A DNA stretch of 34,721 nt from Brevibacterium sp. (GTDB lineage Bacteria > Actinomycetota > Actinomycetes > Actinomycetales > Brevibacteriaceae): positions 1 through 34,721 of the forward strand of contig JAPSIC010000015.1 in the NCBI GenBank assembly GCA_031179165.1. Direction: 5' to 3'. The notes beneath the pieces are model-generated. The model saw only the letters and a program-made list of their open reading frames with translations. It had not been told where the DNA came from and ran no database searches. Made by a program: the position numbers and the translations under genes. This document shows positions 15,444 through 24,035 of the stretch, one piece after another (the first letter of the stretch is position 1; every line of letters starts with the position of its first letter).

Positions 15444-16379
15444 ATGGACGACGTGAAGTACCTCGATTCCGACACCGTCTTCTCCACCCTCTCCCCCGCC
15501 GAGGCGGTTGACGCCCTCACACAGTCGCTCGTCGACGGCTTCGAGCCGGAGAACGACATTCCCCGCACCATCAGGGATGTCTCAGCCGGGAACATGATCA
15601 TGATGCCGGCCGAGATCGGCGACTGGGTCGGCGTCAAACTCGTGGGAGTGGCCGTGAAGAACGCAGAGATCGGCCTCCCCCGGATCCAGGGGCAGTACCT
15701 CATGTACGACGCCCAGACGATGACGCTGAAGTCGATCCTCGACGGTGCCGCGCTGACCACCCTGCGCACTCCCGCCGTGTCCGTGGCCGCGGTCAGGCCT
15801 GCCCTGAGCCGGTTCACCGAACCGGTGAGAGTCGTGGTCTTCGGCGCGGGACCGCAGGGCACGGGACATGTCGACACGCTCGCCGATGTGCTCGAGGTCG
15901 ACCTCGCCGAGGTCACCTTCGTGGTCCGGACTCCCGGCCGGGTGGGCGACGAGGTCAGGGACCGGGGTCGGGTCCTCGAAGCCGGAACCGCCGAGGTGGA
16001 CGCCGCACTGTCCGCCGCTGACATCATCGTCACCGCGACCACTGCCCGGACCCCGCTGTTCTCCGCGGAGCTGGTCAGGCAGGGCGCCGTGGTGATGGCC
16101 TGCGGCTCCCACGATCCCGACGCCCGCGAGCTGCCCGCCGAGCTGTTCCGCACGGCGACGGTCGTCGTCGAGTCCATCAGCACCGTCCTCCGCGAAGGCG
16201 GGGACGTCGTCATGGCGATCCAGGACGGAGCCCTCGATGCCGACGCCCTGGTCACGATGAAGCAGTTCACCGCAGGCGAGGTGCGTCCGGCGGAGGATCG
16301 GACCGTCGTCTTCAAGGGGTCGGGGATGTCCTGGGAGGACCTGGCCGTGGCCGCGAAGATCGTGGACCGCGCGGGCTGA
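15444..16379 (+). CDS. Ornithine cyclodeaminase/mu-crystallin family protein
   Basis: A 311-residue protein of the ornithine cyclodeaminase family, NAD(P)-dependent enzymes that include ornithine cyclodeaminase, 1-pyrroline-2-carboxylate reductase and alanine dehydrogenase. Visible are the ligand-binding segment GVKLVGVAVKNAEIGLPRIQG, the DGAALTTLRTPAVS stretch that precedes the dinucleotide domain, the Rossmann motif VVVFGAGPQGTGHV, and IIVTATTARTPLF. The ATG at 15444 is preceded by AAGGAAG, which sets the start; the open frame extends further up without family similarity. It ends seven bases before the stop of the convergent lipid kinase. If the neighbouring demethylases act on proline betaine, an enzyme of proline or pyrroline metabolism would fit, but that is inference. 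Confidence 0.82.
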   Translation: MDDVKYLDSDTVFSTLSPAEAVDALTQSLVDGFEPENDIPRTIRDVSAGNMIMMPAEIGDWVGVKLVGVAVKNAEIGLPRIQGQYLMYDAQTMTLKSILDGAALTTLRTPAVSVAAVRPALSRFTEPVRVVVFGAGPQGTGHVDTLADVLEVDLAEVTFVVRTPGRVGDEVRDRGRVLEAGTAEVDAALSAADIIVTATTARTPLFSAELVRQGAVVMACGSHDPDARELPAELFRTATVVVESISTVLREGGDVVMAIQDGALDADALVTMKQFTAGEVRPAEDRTVVFKGSGMSWEDLAVAAKIVDRAG

Positions 16380-16386
16380 TCCGGCC

Positions 16387-17319
16387 TCAGCGCACGCGGA
16401 TCGCGGAAGGCTCGATGGTGACGTCGATCTTCGACGTCTCGCCGAGCTCGTCGCCGTCGACCTCGATGATGCGGGGGCTCTCGAGCTCGATGGTCAGTGA
16501 GGTGACACGCTGATGGAGCGCGCTGTCGCTGCTCTGCGCCGAGCTGTCCGCGGACATGATCCGCCGGATGCCGTTGTCCCACACCATGTTCCTCATCGTG
16601 TCGAGCCACGACGTCAGACCCTCTGCCTTGAGGATGAGGACGTCGAGTTCTCCATCGGAAGGATCGGCATCGGGCAGCAGCGTGATGCCACCCTGCAGTG
16701 TGCCGCAGTTGCCGACGATGAGCGTGTGCGCAGACTCGTCGCCGACATGCTCCCCCTCGCGGGACAGCTTGATCTCCATGACGTCACTGGCCGACACTGC
16801 GCGCCCGAGCGATTCGACATAGGCCAACCACCCCGCCTTGTCCTTGAGCTCATCGTCGGTCTCGGTGATCATATGCGCGTCGATGCCGAACCCGGCCATG
16901 ACGACGAAGGGATGCCGCTCCGTTCCGTGCGGAAGGGTGATCTCCACCCATCCCATGTCGATGCTGCGCGCATTTCCGTCGATCGCCCGGGTCATCGCCT
17001 CGTCGAGGCTGTTGACCGGGATTCCGAGATTGCGGGCAAGGAGATTGCCCGTGCCCAGGGGGACGATGCCGAGTTCGACTTCGGTCCGGGACTCGGCGAG
17101 CTGACCGGCAACCGCGCGCACCGTGCCATCGCCGCCGGCGGCCACGATGACTTCGGCGCCGGCCGCGACAGCGCTCCGGGTGGCGGAGGCGCCGGGGTCG
17201 TCCTCCTCGGTCTCGTGCCAGGAGATGGTGATGTCGCGATCGCTCGGGATTGCCGCTTCCAGATCTTCCTTCTCCGCTTTGGAGGGATTCCACACAAGGC
17301 CGACGTGCTTGGCGATCAT
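16387..17319 (-). CDS. Diacylglycerol/lipid kinase family protein
   Basis: A 310-residue member of the DAGK_cat family (DgkB/YegS type), which phosphorylates diacylglycerol or a related lipid with ATP at the membrane. The nucleotide-binding GGDGT is at 62-66 and PLGTGNLLARNLG at 87-99; a beta-rich C-terminal domain ends with IEVDGDELG. The ATG at 17319 is preceded by AAAGGA at good spacing; a TTG two codons upstream is less likely. Actinobacterial homologues act in phosphatidic acid recycling or glycolipid synthesis. Convergent with the preceding gene (7-bp gap) and divergent from the APC permease. Confidence 0.87.
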   Translation of the reverse strand: MIAKHVGLVWNPSKAEKEDLEAAIPSDRDITISWHETEEDDPGASATRSAVAAGAEVIVAAGGDGTVRAVAGQLAESRTEVELGIVPLGTGNLLARNLGIPVNSLDEAMTRAIDGNARSIDMGWVEITLPHGTERHPFVVMAGFGIDAHMITETDDELKDKAGWLAYVESLGRAVSASDVMEIKLSREGEHVGDESAHTLIVGNCGTLQGGITLLPDADPSDGELDVLILKAEGLTSWLDTMRNMVWDNGIRRIMSADSSAQSSDSALHQRVTSLTIELESPRIIEVDGDELGETSKIDVTIEPSAIRVR

Positions 17320-17353
17320 TCTCAATTCCTTTCACGGAGATGTCGCTGCCTCT

Positions 17354-17382
17354 GGCAACATTACTCGCAGCCAGCGGTTGCC
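17354..17382. promoter_or_regulatory. Inverted repeat in the kinase/permease divergent region
   Basis: GGCAAC (17354-17359) and GTTGCC (17377-17382) are exact inverted copies 17 bases apart. They overlap a TAATGT that could be a -10 element for the kinase gene on the minus strand. Possible operator; short arms, so weak. Confidence 0.2.
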
Positions 17383-17471
17383 GAGGTGTCGAGAAGCGGT
17401 ATTGTTCAACGGTCGGAGCCGTGATGAGCGGGCTGACTCTCTCCGACCACCGCAGCTGATGGAGGAATGAC

Positions 17472-18842
17472 ATGAACGCAGACATCTCGGCGGTCAAGGG
17501 TGAGCTTCGCCGCACCATCGGTCTGACCGAACTCGTCTTCATCGGGCTGGTGTTCATCGGCCCGGCGGCGGCCGTCGGCGTCTTCGGCACCCTGGACGCC
17601 CGCTCGGGCGGAGCCGTCGCCCTCGTCTATGTCGTCGCCACCGTCGTCATGTCGTTCACCGCGGTCAGCTACATGCGGATGTCGCGGGAGATCCCGCGTG
17701 CCGGCACCGTCTTCGCCTACGCCACGGCGGGGATCGGCCCCCGGACCGGGTTCATCGCCGGGTGGATGATCCTCCTCGACTATCTCTTCATCCCGTCCGT
17801 GGCCTACCTGTTCACCGGGATCGCGCTCAATTCGATCTTCCCCTCGGTTCCCATCTGGGTGTTCACCGGGGTTGCGGTCGTCGTCACCACCGGGCTCAAC
17901 CTCGCCGGGGTCAAGGTCGCCTCCCGGGTCATCACCCTTGTCGTGGTCCTCGAGGTCCTCGTGCTCGGACTCGTGCTGGTCCTCGGCCTCGTCCACCTGG
18001 CCGCGGAGGGGCCGACGCGTGATTGGCTCTCGCCCCTGACCGGGGTGGACGCGTTCTCGATGACCGCCGTCCTCGGTGCCGTGTCGGTCGCCATCCTCTC
18101 CTACCTGGGCTTCGACTCCCTGGCCACATTCTCCGAGGAGGCCAAGGGCGGACCGCGGATCGTCGGCCGGGCGACGCTCATCTGCCTCGTCATCGCCGGC
18201 ATCTTCTTCGTCGCCCAGACCTGGGTCGGCTCCCTGCTCTCGCCCGTGACTCCCGCGGAGCTGCGGGCCGCCCCCGAACTGGAGGGTGCCGCCTACTACA
18301 GCGCCGTCGATGCCACACTGGGCACCTGGGTGCACTGGCTGCTCGCCTTCGCCAAGGGCGCGGGAGCGGCCTTCTCCGCGATGATCGGTCAGGCGGCGGG
18401 GTCGCGCATCCTCATGGACATGGGTCGGCAGGGACGCCTGCCCCGGTTCCTCGCCGAGGTGTCTCCCCGCTCCGGGGTCCCCTGGAAGGGGATCCTCGTC
18501 GCGGCCGCGGGCAACGTCATCGTCGCCGGCTGGGCGACGTCGCGGGCGGACGGTCTCGATCAGCTCACGTCGATCGTCGACGTCGGTGCCCTCACGGCCT
18601 TCGTCTTCGTCCAGGCCTCGGTGGTCGGCTATTTCCTCGTCAAACGCCTCGGCAGTGAGGAGCGCAGCTGGCTCCGCCATGGACTCATCCCCGTCGTCGG
18701 GGGCCTGCTCCTCATCCTCGTGCTGGTCAACGCCCGCCCACTGGCCCTGATCATCGGCGCCGTGTGGATGCTCCTCGGCGCAGGCGTGTACCTGGCCCAG
18801 GGCAGGAAAGGGTCCGGGGCCGGTCTGTCGCAGCCCACCTGA
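17472..18842 (+). CDS. APC-superfamily amino-acid permease
   Basis: A 456-residue polytopic membrane protein with about twelve hydrophobic segments. The first helix carries the APC signature around ELVFIGLVFIGPAAAVGVFG, followed by SYMRMSREIPRAGTVFAYA near helix 3 and YLGFDSLATFSEEAKGG near helix 6, both typical of the amino acid/polyamine/organocation family. GGAGG six bases or so upstream of the ATG is a strong ribosome binding site. It is convergent with dsdA across 30 bp. Substrate is not readable; amino acids or amines are usual, and D-serine or a polyamine would suit neighbours. No regulator is adjacent. Confidence 0.87.
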   Translation: MNADISAVKGELRRTIGLTELVFIGLVFIGPAAAVGVFGTLDARSGGAVALVYVVATVVMSFTAVSYMRMSREIPRAGTVFAYATAGIGPRTGFIAGWMILLDYLFIPSVAYLFTGIALNSIFPSVPIWVFTGVAVVVTTGLNLAGVKVASRVITLVVVLEVLVLGLVLVLGLVHLAAEGPTRDWLSPLTGVDAFSMTAVLGAVSVAILSYLGFDSLATFSEEAKGGPRIVGRATLICLVIAGIFFVAQTWVGSLLSPVTPAELRAAPELEGAAYYSAVDATLGTWVHWLLAFAKGAGAAFSAMIGQAAGSRILMDMGRQGRLPRFLAEVSPRSGVPWKGILVAAAGNVIVAGWATSRADGLDQLTSIVDVGALTAFVFVQASVVGYFLVKRLGSEERSWLRHGLIPVVGGLLLILVLVNARPLALIIGAVWMLLGAGVYLAQGRKGSGAGLSQPT

Positions 18843-18846
18843 CTGT

Positions 18847-18859
18847 GGCGGTCGCCGCC
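18847..18859. terminator. Small hairpin between convergent permease and dsdA
   Basis: GGCGG-TCG-CCGCC forms a compact five-base-pair stem with a three-base loop, four bases after the permease stop and 13 before the dsdA stop. It is the only structure in this 30-bp gap. Confidence 0.35.
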
Positions 18860-18872
18860 GGGAGTGCGGGTC

Positions 18873-20270
18873 TCAGTCGAAGAAGCTCACCGGCGCCGGG
18901 TCCTCGTTGCCGATGACATGCCTGAGCCTGTTCCCTTCGGCGACGTAGCGTTCGCGCTCGTCCTCCGGCACCATCGCGCCGCCGGTGAGCCAGACGAGGT
19001 GCTTCGTCGAACCGTCGAGAGGCCAGGGCACCCGGCCCCCCGCCGCACCCTCGGCATCCGCTCGGCCCTCGACGGCGAGCGCCCGCCACGGGATCGTCAG
19101 CCCGGCCGCGGCCGAGGGTTCGACGTCGATGCCCTCGGTGTCGTGGAGAACCCCGACCCCGGCCCTGATGACGTCGTCGGTGACCGTGGCGAATGCGGAG
19201 ATGAGCGGGTGGATCACCGGGCCGATGAAGCGGGAGGGACGGGCGACGGCCAGTCCGTCGGCGACAGTCTGGCCGCTGAGTCCGATGTCCTGGACGGCGA
19301 TGTCGTGGTGGAGCCCGGTCCGGACGCCGACGAACATGGCGGGGATCGCGCTCGGCTCGACGAACACGCAATGGACGCTGTCGCCGAAGACGCGTTTGAG
19401 ACCGTAGGTCACCCCGCCCGGGCTGCCCCCGATCCCGCAGGGCAGGTAGACGACGAGGTGATGATCGGCGTCGACGGGCTCACCGCTGGCCCCGAACTGC
19501 TCGGCCAGCCGCAGAGCCGCCACGGAGTAGCCCGCGAACAGGCTGACCGAGTCCTCATCGTCGACGAAGTGAGTCCGCGGTGCCCCCTCGGCGGCGGCCC
19601 GGCCGGCTTCGACCGCTTCGACGAAGTCCCCTTCGTACTCGACCACCTCGACGCCGTGGCTGCGCAGCTTCTCCTTCTTCCACTCGCGGGCGTCCGCGGA
19701 CATGTGGACTGTCGCGGAGAATCCGAGGGAGGCGCTGAGGATGCCGATCGACAGCCCGAGGTTTCCCGTCGATCCGACCACGACGTGATGCGTGCGCGCC
19801 TTCTCGCTGAACTCTGCGCTGCTGTAGGTGGCCGGGTCGTGCGGATCCAGTCCGTGCTCCGCGGCGACCGCCTCGGCGTATTCGAGGACTTCGTGGAACC
19901 CGCCGCGCGCCTTGATCGACCCGCTCACCGGCAGGGCGTCATCGCGTTTGAGCCACAGCCGCCCGGACAGTTCGAGGCCGAGGAGATCGTTGAGCTCTCT
20001 CTGGACGGCACCGGCTTCGACGAGAGGCGATTCGAGGATGCCGTTCGTCTCTGCCGTCTCCGGGAACGTCGACGCGAACCAGGGGGCGAAGCGTTCGAAC
20101 CTCTTGGCCGCCTCGTCCATCAGGCCGGGGTCGACGGCGATGTCGCGCATGACCTCCTCGGTGCCGGGCAGTCCGGGTCTGAACCACGTGCTCGGGCCGC
20201 CTGCGGCAAGGGAGCGGATCACCTCGTCGTCGGAGTCGGATCTCGGTGCCGTCGTCTGCTCGGAAGCCAT
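18873..20270 (-). CDS. dsdA: D-serine ammonia-lyase (D-serine dehydratase)
   Basis: A 465-residue fold-type II PLP enzyme that converts D-serine to pyruvate and ammonia. GRLWLKRDDALPVSGSIKARGG holds the Schiff-base lysine, Lys120 in the S-I-K-A-R motif, as in E. coli DsdA (Lys118). The phosphate-binding loop is VVGSTGNLGLSIG, and YLPCGIGGSPGG and the closing GNEDPAPVSFFD are further family marks. I start at the ATG at 20270, preceded by GAGAGGGA; 23 more in-frame upstream residues look non-coding. It is divergent from the purine permease, with a perfect 7-bp dyad in its leader. No dsdC or dsdX homologue lies next to it, so D-serine uptake may depend on another carrier. Confidence 0.92.
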   Translation of the reverse strand: MASEQTTAPRSDSDDEVIRSLAAGGPSTWFRPGLPGTEEVMRDIAVDPGLMDEAAKRFERFAPWFASTFPETAETNGILESPLVEAGAVQRELNDLLGLELSGRLWLKRDDALPVSGSIKARGGFHEVLEYAEAVAAEHGLDPHDPATYSSAEFSEKARTHHVVVGSTGNLGLSIGILSASLGFSATVHMSADAREWKKEKLRSHGVEVVEYEGDFVEAVEAGRAAAEGAPRTHFVDDEDSVSLFAGYSVAALRLAEQFGASGEPVDADHHLVVYLPCGIGGSPGGVTYGLKRVFGDSVHCVFVEPSAIPAMFVGVRTGLHHDIAVQDIGLSGQTVADGLAVARPSRFIGPVIHPLISAFATVTDDVIRAGVGVLHDTEGIDVEPSAAAGLTIPWRALAVEGRADAEGAAGGRVPWPLDGSTKHLVWLTGGAMVPEDERERYVAEGNRLRHVIGNEDPAPVSFFD

Positions 20271-20303
20271 GGTCGTCCCTCTCGTCGTGGTGCCCGCGCC
20301 GGG

Positions 20304-20322
20304 CAGCATCCGTGAGATGCTG
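20304..20322. promoter_or_regulatory. Perfect dyad upstream of dsdA, candidate operator
   Basis: CAGCATC-CGTGA-GATGCTG lies 34-52 bases upstream of the dsdA start, in the region shared with the divergent NCS2 permease. Its seven-base arms are exact. It may be a repressor site or an mRNA hairpin in the dsdA leader. Confidence 0.4.
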
Positions 20323-20448
20323 TCGAGCTGGTCTCTCATTCCAAGAAATCACGCGGTGATGGACGAAGCCTGTGAAAGGATGGACCGGCGCATTCGGGCC
20401 CGCCCGCGCGCCATGCAGCTGACGTTGAGCCCGAAGGAGCACACACCG

Positions 20449-21771
20449 GTGTCCGTGACCACTGCCGAAACGCGATCCCACGGGATCGACCGATTCTTCT
20501 CGCTGACCTCGAGGGGCACCACCGGCGGGAGAGAGCTCATCGCCGGGATCAGCATGTTCCTCGCCTCGGCATACACGGTCGTCGTCATCCCCGGGATGCT
20601 CGCCGATGCCGGTCTGCCTCGTGGCGCCGTGACCACCGCGGTGATCATCCTGGTCGCCGCGGCGACTCTGGTGATGGGCGTCTACGCGAACATGCCGTTC
20701 GTGCTGGCGCCCGGACTGGGAGGAGTCGCCCTCGTCGCCTACACACTGGTCCTCGGGGAGAACGTCCCGGTCCCCATCGCGATGGGGATGGTGTTCTGGT
20801 CGGGGGTCGCGTTCCTCATCCTCACGATCTTCGGAATCCGCAACCTGATCACGACGATGATCCCGACGAACGTGCGCCTCGCGATCGGGTCCGGGATCGG
20901 GATCTTCATCGCGTTCATCGGCTTCCGCTCCGCCGGACTCGTCATCGGCGAGGAGGACGGCCTGGCTCTCAGCGATCTGGGCGCGCCCACGGCGTTCATG
21001 GCTCTGCTCGGACTCATCGTCCTCGTCGCGCTGCAGTCGAGGAACGTCCCGGGGGCGTTCGTCATCGTCATCGCCGTGATCACCGTCATCGGGATCCCGC
21101 TCGGTGTCACCGAGGTGCCCGGATCGCTCCTGCAGGCGCCGGAGAGTCCCGGACCCGTCGTCTTCGACATCGACATCCTCGGCGCGCTCGCCCCACACTA
21201 CTTCCCCTACCTCTTCGCGTTCTTCGCCGCCGAGTTCTTCTCCGCGACCGGCATCGTCATGACGGTCGCCGACAAGGTCGGGATCGATGCCGACCGCAGC
21301 GCCGACCTCAAGAAGCCCTTCCTTGTCGACTCCGTTGCGATCATGGCCGGCTCCGCCTTCGCCGCGCCCAGCGTGACGACCTACGCCGAGTCCACGGCTG
21401 GCTCCGAGGCGGGCGGGCGCACCGGGCTGACCTCGGTCGTGACGGCCGGATGCTTCGTCGTGCTGCTCCTGTTCACCCCGTTCGCCACCATGATCCCCGA
21501 GGCGGCGACCGCCCCGATCCTGATGTACATCGGATTGAAGATGCTCACCGGTTTCACCCGGATCGACGTCTCCGATCTCACCGCAGCGATCCCAGCGGCG
21601 CTCGTTGTCGTCTGCACGCTGCTGTGGGGCAACTTCGGCACGGGCATCGCCGCGGGCCTGCTCAGTCACGTCCTCGTCAAGGTGGCCGCCGGCAGGTTCA
21701 AGGATGTCAGCATCGGAATGTGGGTGATGACGCCCTTCCTCATCTACTTCTTCATCGCCGCCGCACACTGA
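20449..21771 (+). CDS. NCS2-family purine permease (AzgA-like)
   Basis: A 440-residue membrane transporter with about 12-14 hydrophobic segments. The start GTSRG-like run TSRGTTGGRELIAGISMFLASAYTVVV, the ANMPFVLAPGLGG motif and the FFAAEFFSATGIVMTVADKVG segment are marks of the AzgA branch of nucleobase:cation symporters (adenine, guanine, hypoxanthine). I chose the GTG at 20449 because AAGGAG lies nine bases upstream and the encoded N terminus fits the family; a long open extension upstream overlaps dsdA and is not real. The deaminase gene follows after 31 bp, suggesting an operon for uptake and breakdown of purines. Confidence 0.86.
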   Translation: MSVTTAETRSHGIDRFFSLTSRGTTGGRELIAGISMFLASAYTVVVIPGMLADAGLPRGAVTTAVIILVAAATLVMGVYANMPFVLAPGLGGVALVAYTLVLGENVPVPIAMGMVFWSGVAFLILTIFGIRNLITTMIPTNVRLAIGSGIGIFIAFIGFRSAGLVIGEEDGLALSDLGAPTAFMALLGLIVLVALQSRNVPGAFVIVIAVITVIGIPLGVTEVPGSLLQAPESPGPVVFDIDILGALAPHYFPYLFAFFAAEFFSATGIVMTVADKVGIDADRSADLKKPFLVDSVAIMAGSAFAAPSVTTYAESTAGSEAGGRTGLTSVVTAGCFVVLLLFTPFATMIPEAATAPILMYIGLKMLTGFTRIDVSDLTAAIPAALVVVCTLLWGNFGTGIAAGLLSHVLVKVAAGRFKDVSIGMWVMTPFLIYFFIAAAH

Positions 21772-21802
21772 GCCGATTCGCGCCCACATCGAAGGAGCCT
21801 TC

Positions 21803-22795
21803 ATGCTGCCCAAACTCGACCTCCACGTACATCTCCCCGGAACGGTCCGTGCCACAACGCTGGCCGAGCTCGCCGATCGCAACAGCGTCGGTCTGCCGCG
21901 GCCCGCAGAAGAGCTCTATTCCCGTATCAACTCCGATCCGACCGAGGAGGAGAAGGACCGGGGTCCCTGGTTCCCGCTGCTGCGCGTCTATGAGCTGATC
22001 TCCGAGAGCCTGCGCACTCGCGATGACTTCTCCCGGGTCGTGTTCGAGGCGATGGAGGACGCTCTGGTGCACAGCAATGTCATCTATTCGGAGTTCGCCT
22101 TCAGCCCCTCGGTGCACATGGATGCGGGAGTGGACTACGCAGAGATAGTCGCCGGAATCGCCGAGGGCATCGCCCGAGGCCGGACGGAACTGGGCACCGA
22201 CGCCCGTGCCATCGCGGCGGTCAATCGTGAGGACAGCGCCGAGAAGGCCACAGCGATGGTGGAGACCGTCATCGCCCACCCCGACGAGGCGGTCGTGGGC
22301 ATCGGACTCGACTTCTACGAGCTCAAAGGGATGCCGGAGAAGTTCGCCGAGGCCTTCCGGCTGGCCGGCGCCCACGGGCTCAAACGCACTGCTCACGCCG
22401 GTGAGCATGCTCCCACGGCTGCCACTGTCGCCACGGCCCTCGACGAGCTCGGCTGCGATCGGATCGATCACGGGTATCAGATTCTCCGCGACCCTGACAT
22501 TGTCGAGCGATGCCGCGCGGCCGGGGTGATCTTCAACGTCGCGTTCACGACATCGCGTCGTGCACTCATCCCGTGGCGGCGGGAATCGATCGCGGCGATG
22601 GATGCCGCGGGCCTGCGACTCTCGATCAACTCCGACGATCCCGCGCTCTTCCCGACGACTTCGGAGCACGAGTTCGCCATCGCTGCCGAGATCTTCGGTG
22701 CCGACCGCCTCGGCGAGTTCGTTGACAACGCCGTCGATGCCGCGTTCCTCGCCGAATCGGAGAAGGATGCTCTGCGGAGGCGGATTCGCAGCTGA
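21803..22795 (+). CDS. Adenosine/adenine deaminase-family hydrolase
   Basis: A 330-residue amidohydrolase-fold protein. Metal ligands are His8 and His10 (LDLHVHLPGT), His198 (with catalytic Glu201 in HAGE) and Asp278 (INSDDPALF); His223 in DHG is the other catalytic residue. This is the adenosine/adenine deaminase layout, giving inosine or hypoxanthine and ammonia. Two family positions differ: the usual HLDG is HLPG, and the segment that commonly reads CPTSN is NVAFTTSRR, so the substrate may not be plain adenosine. AAGGAG precedes the ATG. Cotranscription with the NCS2 permease suggests a purine or purine-like substrate. Confidence 0.85.
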   Translation: MLPKLDLHVHLPGTVRATTLAELADRNSVGLPRPAEELYSRINSDPTEEEKDRGPWFPLLRVYELISESLRTRDDFSRVVFEAMEDALVHSNVIYSEFAFSPSVHMDAGVDYAEIVAGIAEGIARGRTELGTDARAIAAVNREDSAEKATAMVETVIAHPDEAVVGIGLDFYELKGMPEKFAEAFRLAGAHGLKRTAHAGEHAPTAATVATALDELGCDRIDHGYQILRDPDIVERCRAAGVIFNVAFTTSRRALIPWRRESIAAMDAAGLRLSINSDDPALFPTTSEHEFAIAAEIFGADRLGEFVDNAVDAAFLAESEKDALRRRIRS

Positions 22796-22802
22796 TCGTT
22801 CG

Positions 22803-22821
22803 TTTGGATAGCCTTACCTTA
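22803..22821. promoter_or_regulatory. DtxR/IdeR iron box upstream of the siderophore-interacting protein
   Basis: TTTGGATAGCCTTACCTTA, read on the minus strand as TAAGGTAAGGCTATCCAAA, agrees with the 19-bp iron-box consensus TTAGGTTAGSCTAACCTAA at 15 positions. It lies about 110 bases upstream of the GTG at 22929. Fe-loaded DtxR/IdeR would repress the gene. A -10-like TAGACT at 22832-22837 lies just downstream. Confidence 0.75.
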
Positions 22822-22928
22822 CCTTTTGGCGTAGACTGGTGACCGCAGGGTCGAACGACATTCTCGTCTCGACCTCAGTCCCCGTCGTCCAAATGGTTCC
22901 CCGCACCGCGGCGAACGAAGGAGCACAC

Positions 22929-23969
22929 GTGTCACGAGCACCCCTCGCATTCGAAGCCACCGTCGTCGCGATCGAGGACCTCAGCCCGTCGTTCCGGCGC
23001 GTCACCCTCGGCGGGCCCGGCCTGGAGGACTTCGGGGTCGCGGGACATCCTCGCGACCTGCGCTTCAAGCTCATCATCCCGCCGGCCGGGGCTGCCGAGC
23101 CCGTCTTCGATCTGCTCGGGTTCCTCTCCGCCGATCACGATCCCGGGATGTCCTGGTATCAGTCGTGGCTGCAGCTCGATCCGGCCGTGCGCGGGTGCAT
23201 GCGCACCTACACGGTCCGGGAATGGCGAGACGAGACACGCGAACTCGTCGTCGACATGGTCCTCCACACCGATGCCGCCGGCCATTCGGGCCCGGCGGCG
23301 AGCTGGGCGCAGTCCGCGGAGGTCGGGCACCGACTGCACATCATCGGCCCCTCACGTCGTGCCGGCGCCGAGTATGGAGGGGTGGAGTTCGCTCCCGACG
23401 GTGCCCGTCAGATCCTGCTGGCCGGCGACGAGACCGCCGTGCCCGCCATCGCGTCGATCCTCGACTCCCTCCGGGACTCCGGGGTGGCCGGTCGGGCGAT
23501 CCTCGAAGTCCCTGCCCCTGCCGACTTCCTTGAGCTCGACGCCCCGGCCAGGTTCGAGGTCCAGTGGCTGGCCCGGGGTTCGGCCGCCCACGGCGAACTC
23601 CTCGAACCGGCCGTGCGCGAGGCGGTGCGTTCTGAATCGAGGGTCCTCGCCGAGGTGGGCGCACCGACGCCGCACCACGGTGGTTCCGGTGCCACGCTCG
23701 AGGACGTCGACATCGATGCGGAGATCCTCTGGGACGTCCCCGCCGCGCTGCCCGTCACCGCTGATTCGCACGACGCCTCCACGCTGACCCGGGCCGCGCA
23801 GGTCAGTTCGAGCGACACCGCGGCCGATTCCCGTCCGTTCTATGCGTGGATCGCCGGTGAGGCGGGACCGGTCAAGCGACTGCGTCGCTACCTCGTCCAG
23901 GAGGTCCGGGTCGATCGCCGGCAGGTCGCCTTCATGGGCTACTGGCGGCAGGGCCGCGCCGAGGGCTGA
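22929..23969 (+). CDS. Siderophore-interacting protein (ferric-siderophore reductase, SIP family)
   Basis: A 346-residue flavoprotein of the SIP/ViuB family, cytosolic reductases that release iron from imported ferric siderophores. The FAD-binding barrel includes SPSFRRVTLGGPGLEDF and the RTYTVREWR motif, which contacts flavin. The nucleotide-binding half contains ILLAGDETAVPAIASIL, and the C-terminal WIAGEAGPVKRLRRYLVQEVR and GYWRQG are diagnostic. GTG at 22929 is preceded by AAGGAG, which decides the start. An insertion rich in Asp, Ser and Thr before the last motif is longer than in many homologues. The iron box upstream indicates induction by iron starvation. No siderophore biosynthesis or ABC uptake genes are adjacent. 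Confidence 0.92.
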   Translation: MSRAPLAFEATVVAIEDLSPSFRRVTLGGPGLEDFGVAGHPRDLRFKLIIPPAGAAEPVFDLLGFLSADHDPGMSWYQSWLQLDPAVRGCMRTYTVREWRDETRELVVDMVLHTDAAGHSGPAASWAQSAEVGHRLHIIGPSRRAGAEYGGVEFAPDGARQILLAGDETAVPAIASILDSLRDSGVAGRAILEVPAPADFLELDAPARFEVQWLARGSAAHGELLEPAVREAVRSESRVLAEVGAPTPHHGGSGATLEDVDIDAEILWDVPAALPVTADSHDASTLTRAAQVSSSDTAADSRPFYAWIAGEAGPVKRLRRYLVQEVRVDRRQVAFMGYWRQGRAEG

Positions 23970-23978
23970 GGCCGCGGT

Positions 23979-24006
23979 GCCGAACCGACCGACTGCCACC
24001 TTCGGC
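23979..24006. terminator. Weak inverted repeat between convergent SIP and glcD-like genes
   Basis: GCCGAA (23979-23984) and TTCGGC (24001-24006) are inverted copies with a 16-base loop in the 66-bp convergent gap. The short stem makes terminator function uncertain. Confidence 0.25.
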
Positions 24007-24035
24007 CGTGATGCCGACCTGACTGAGGCCGGCGC

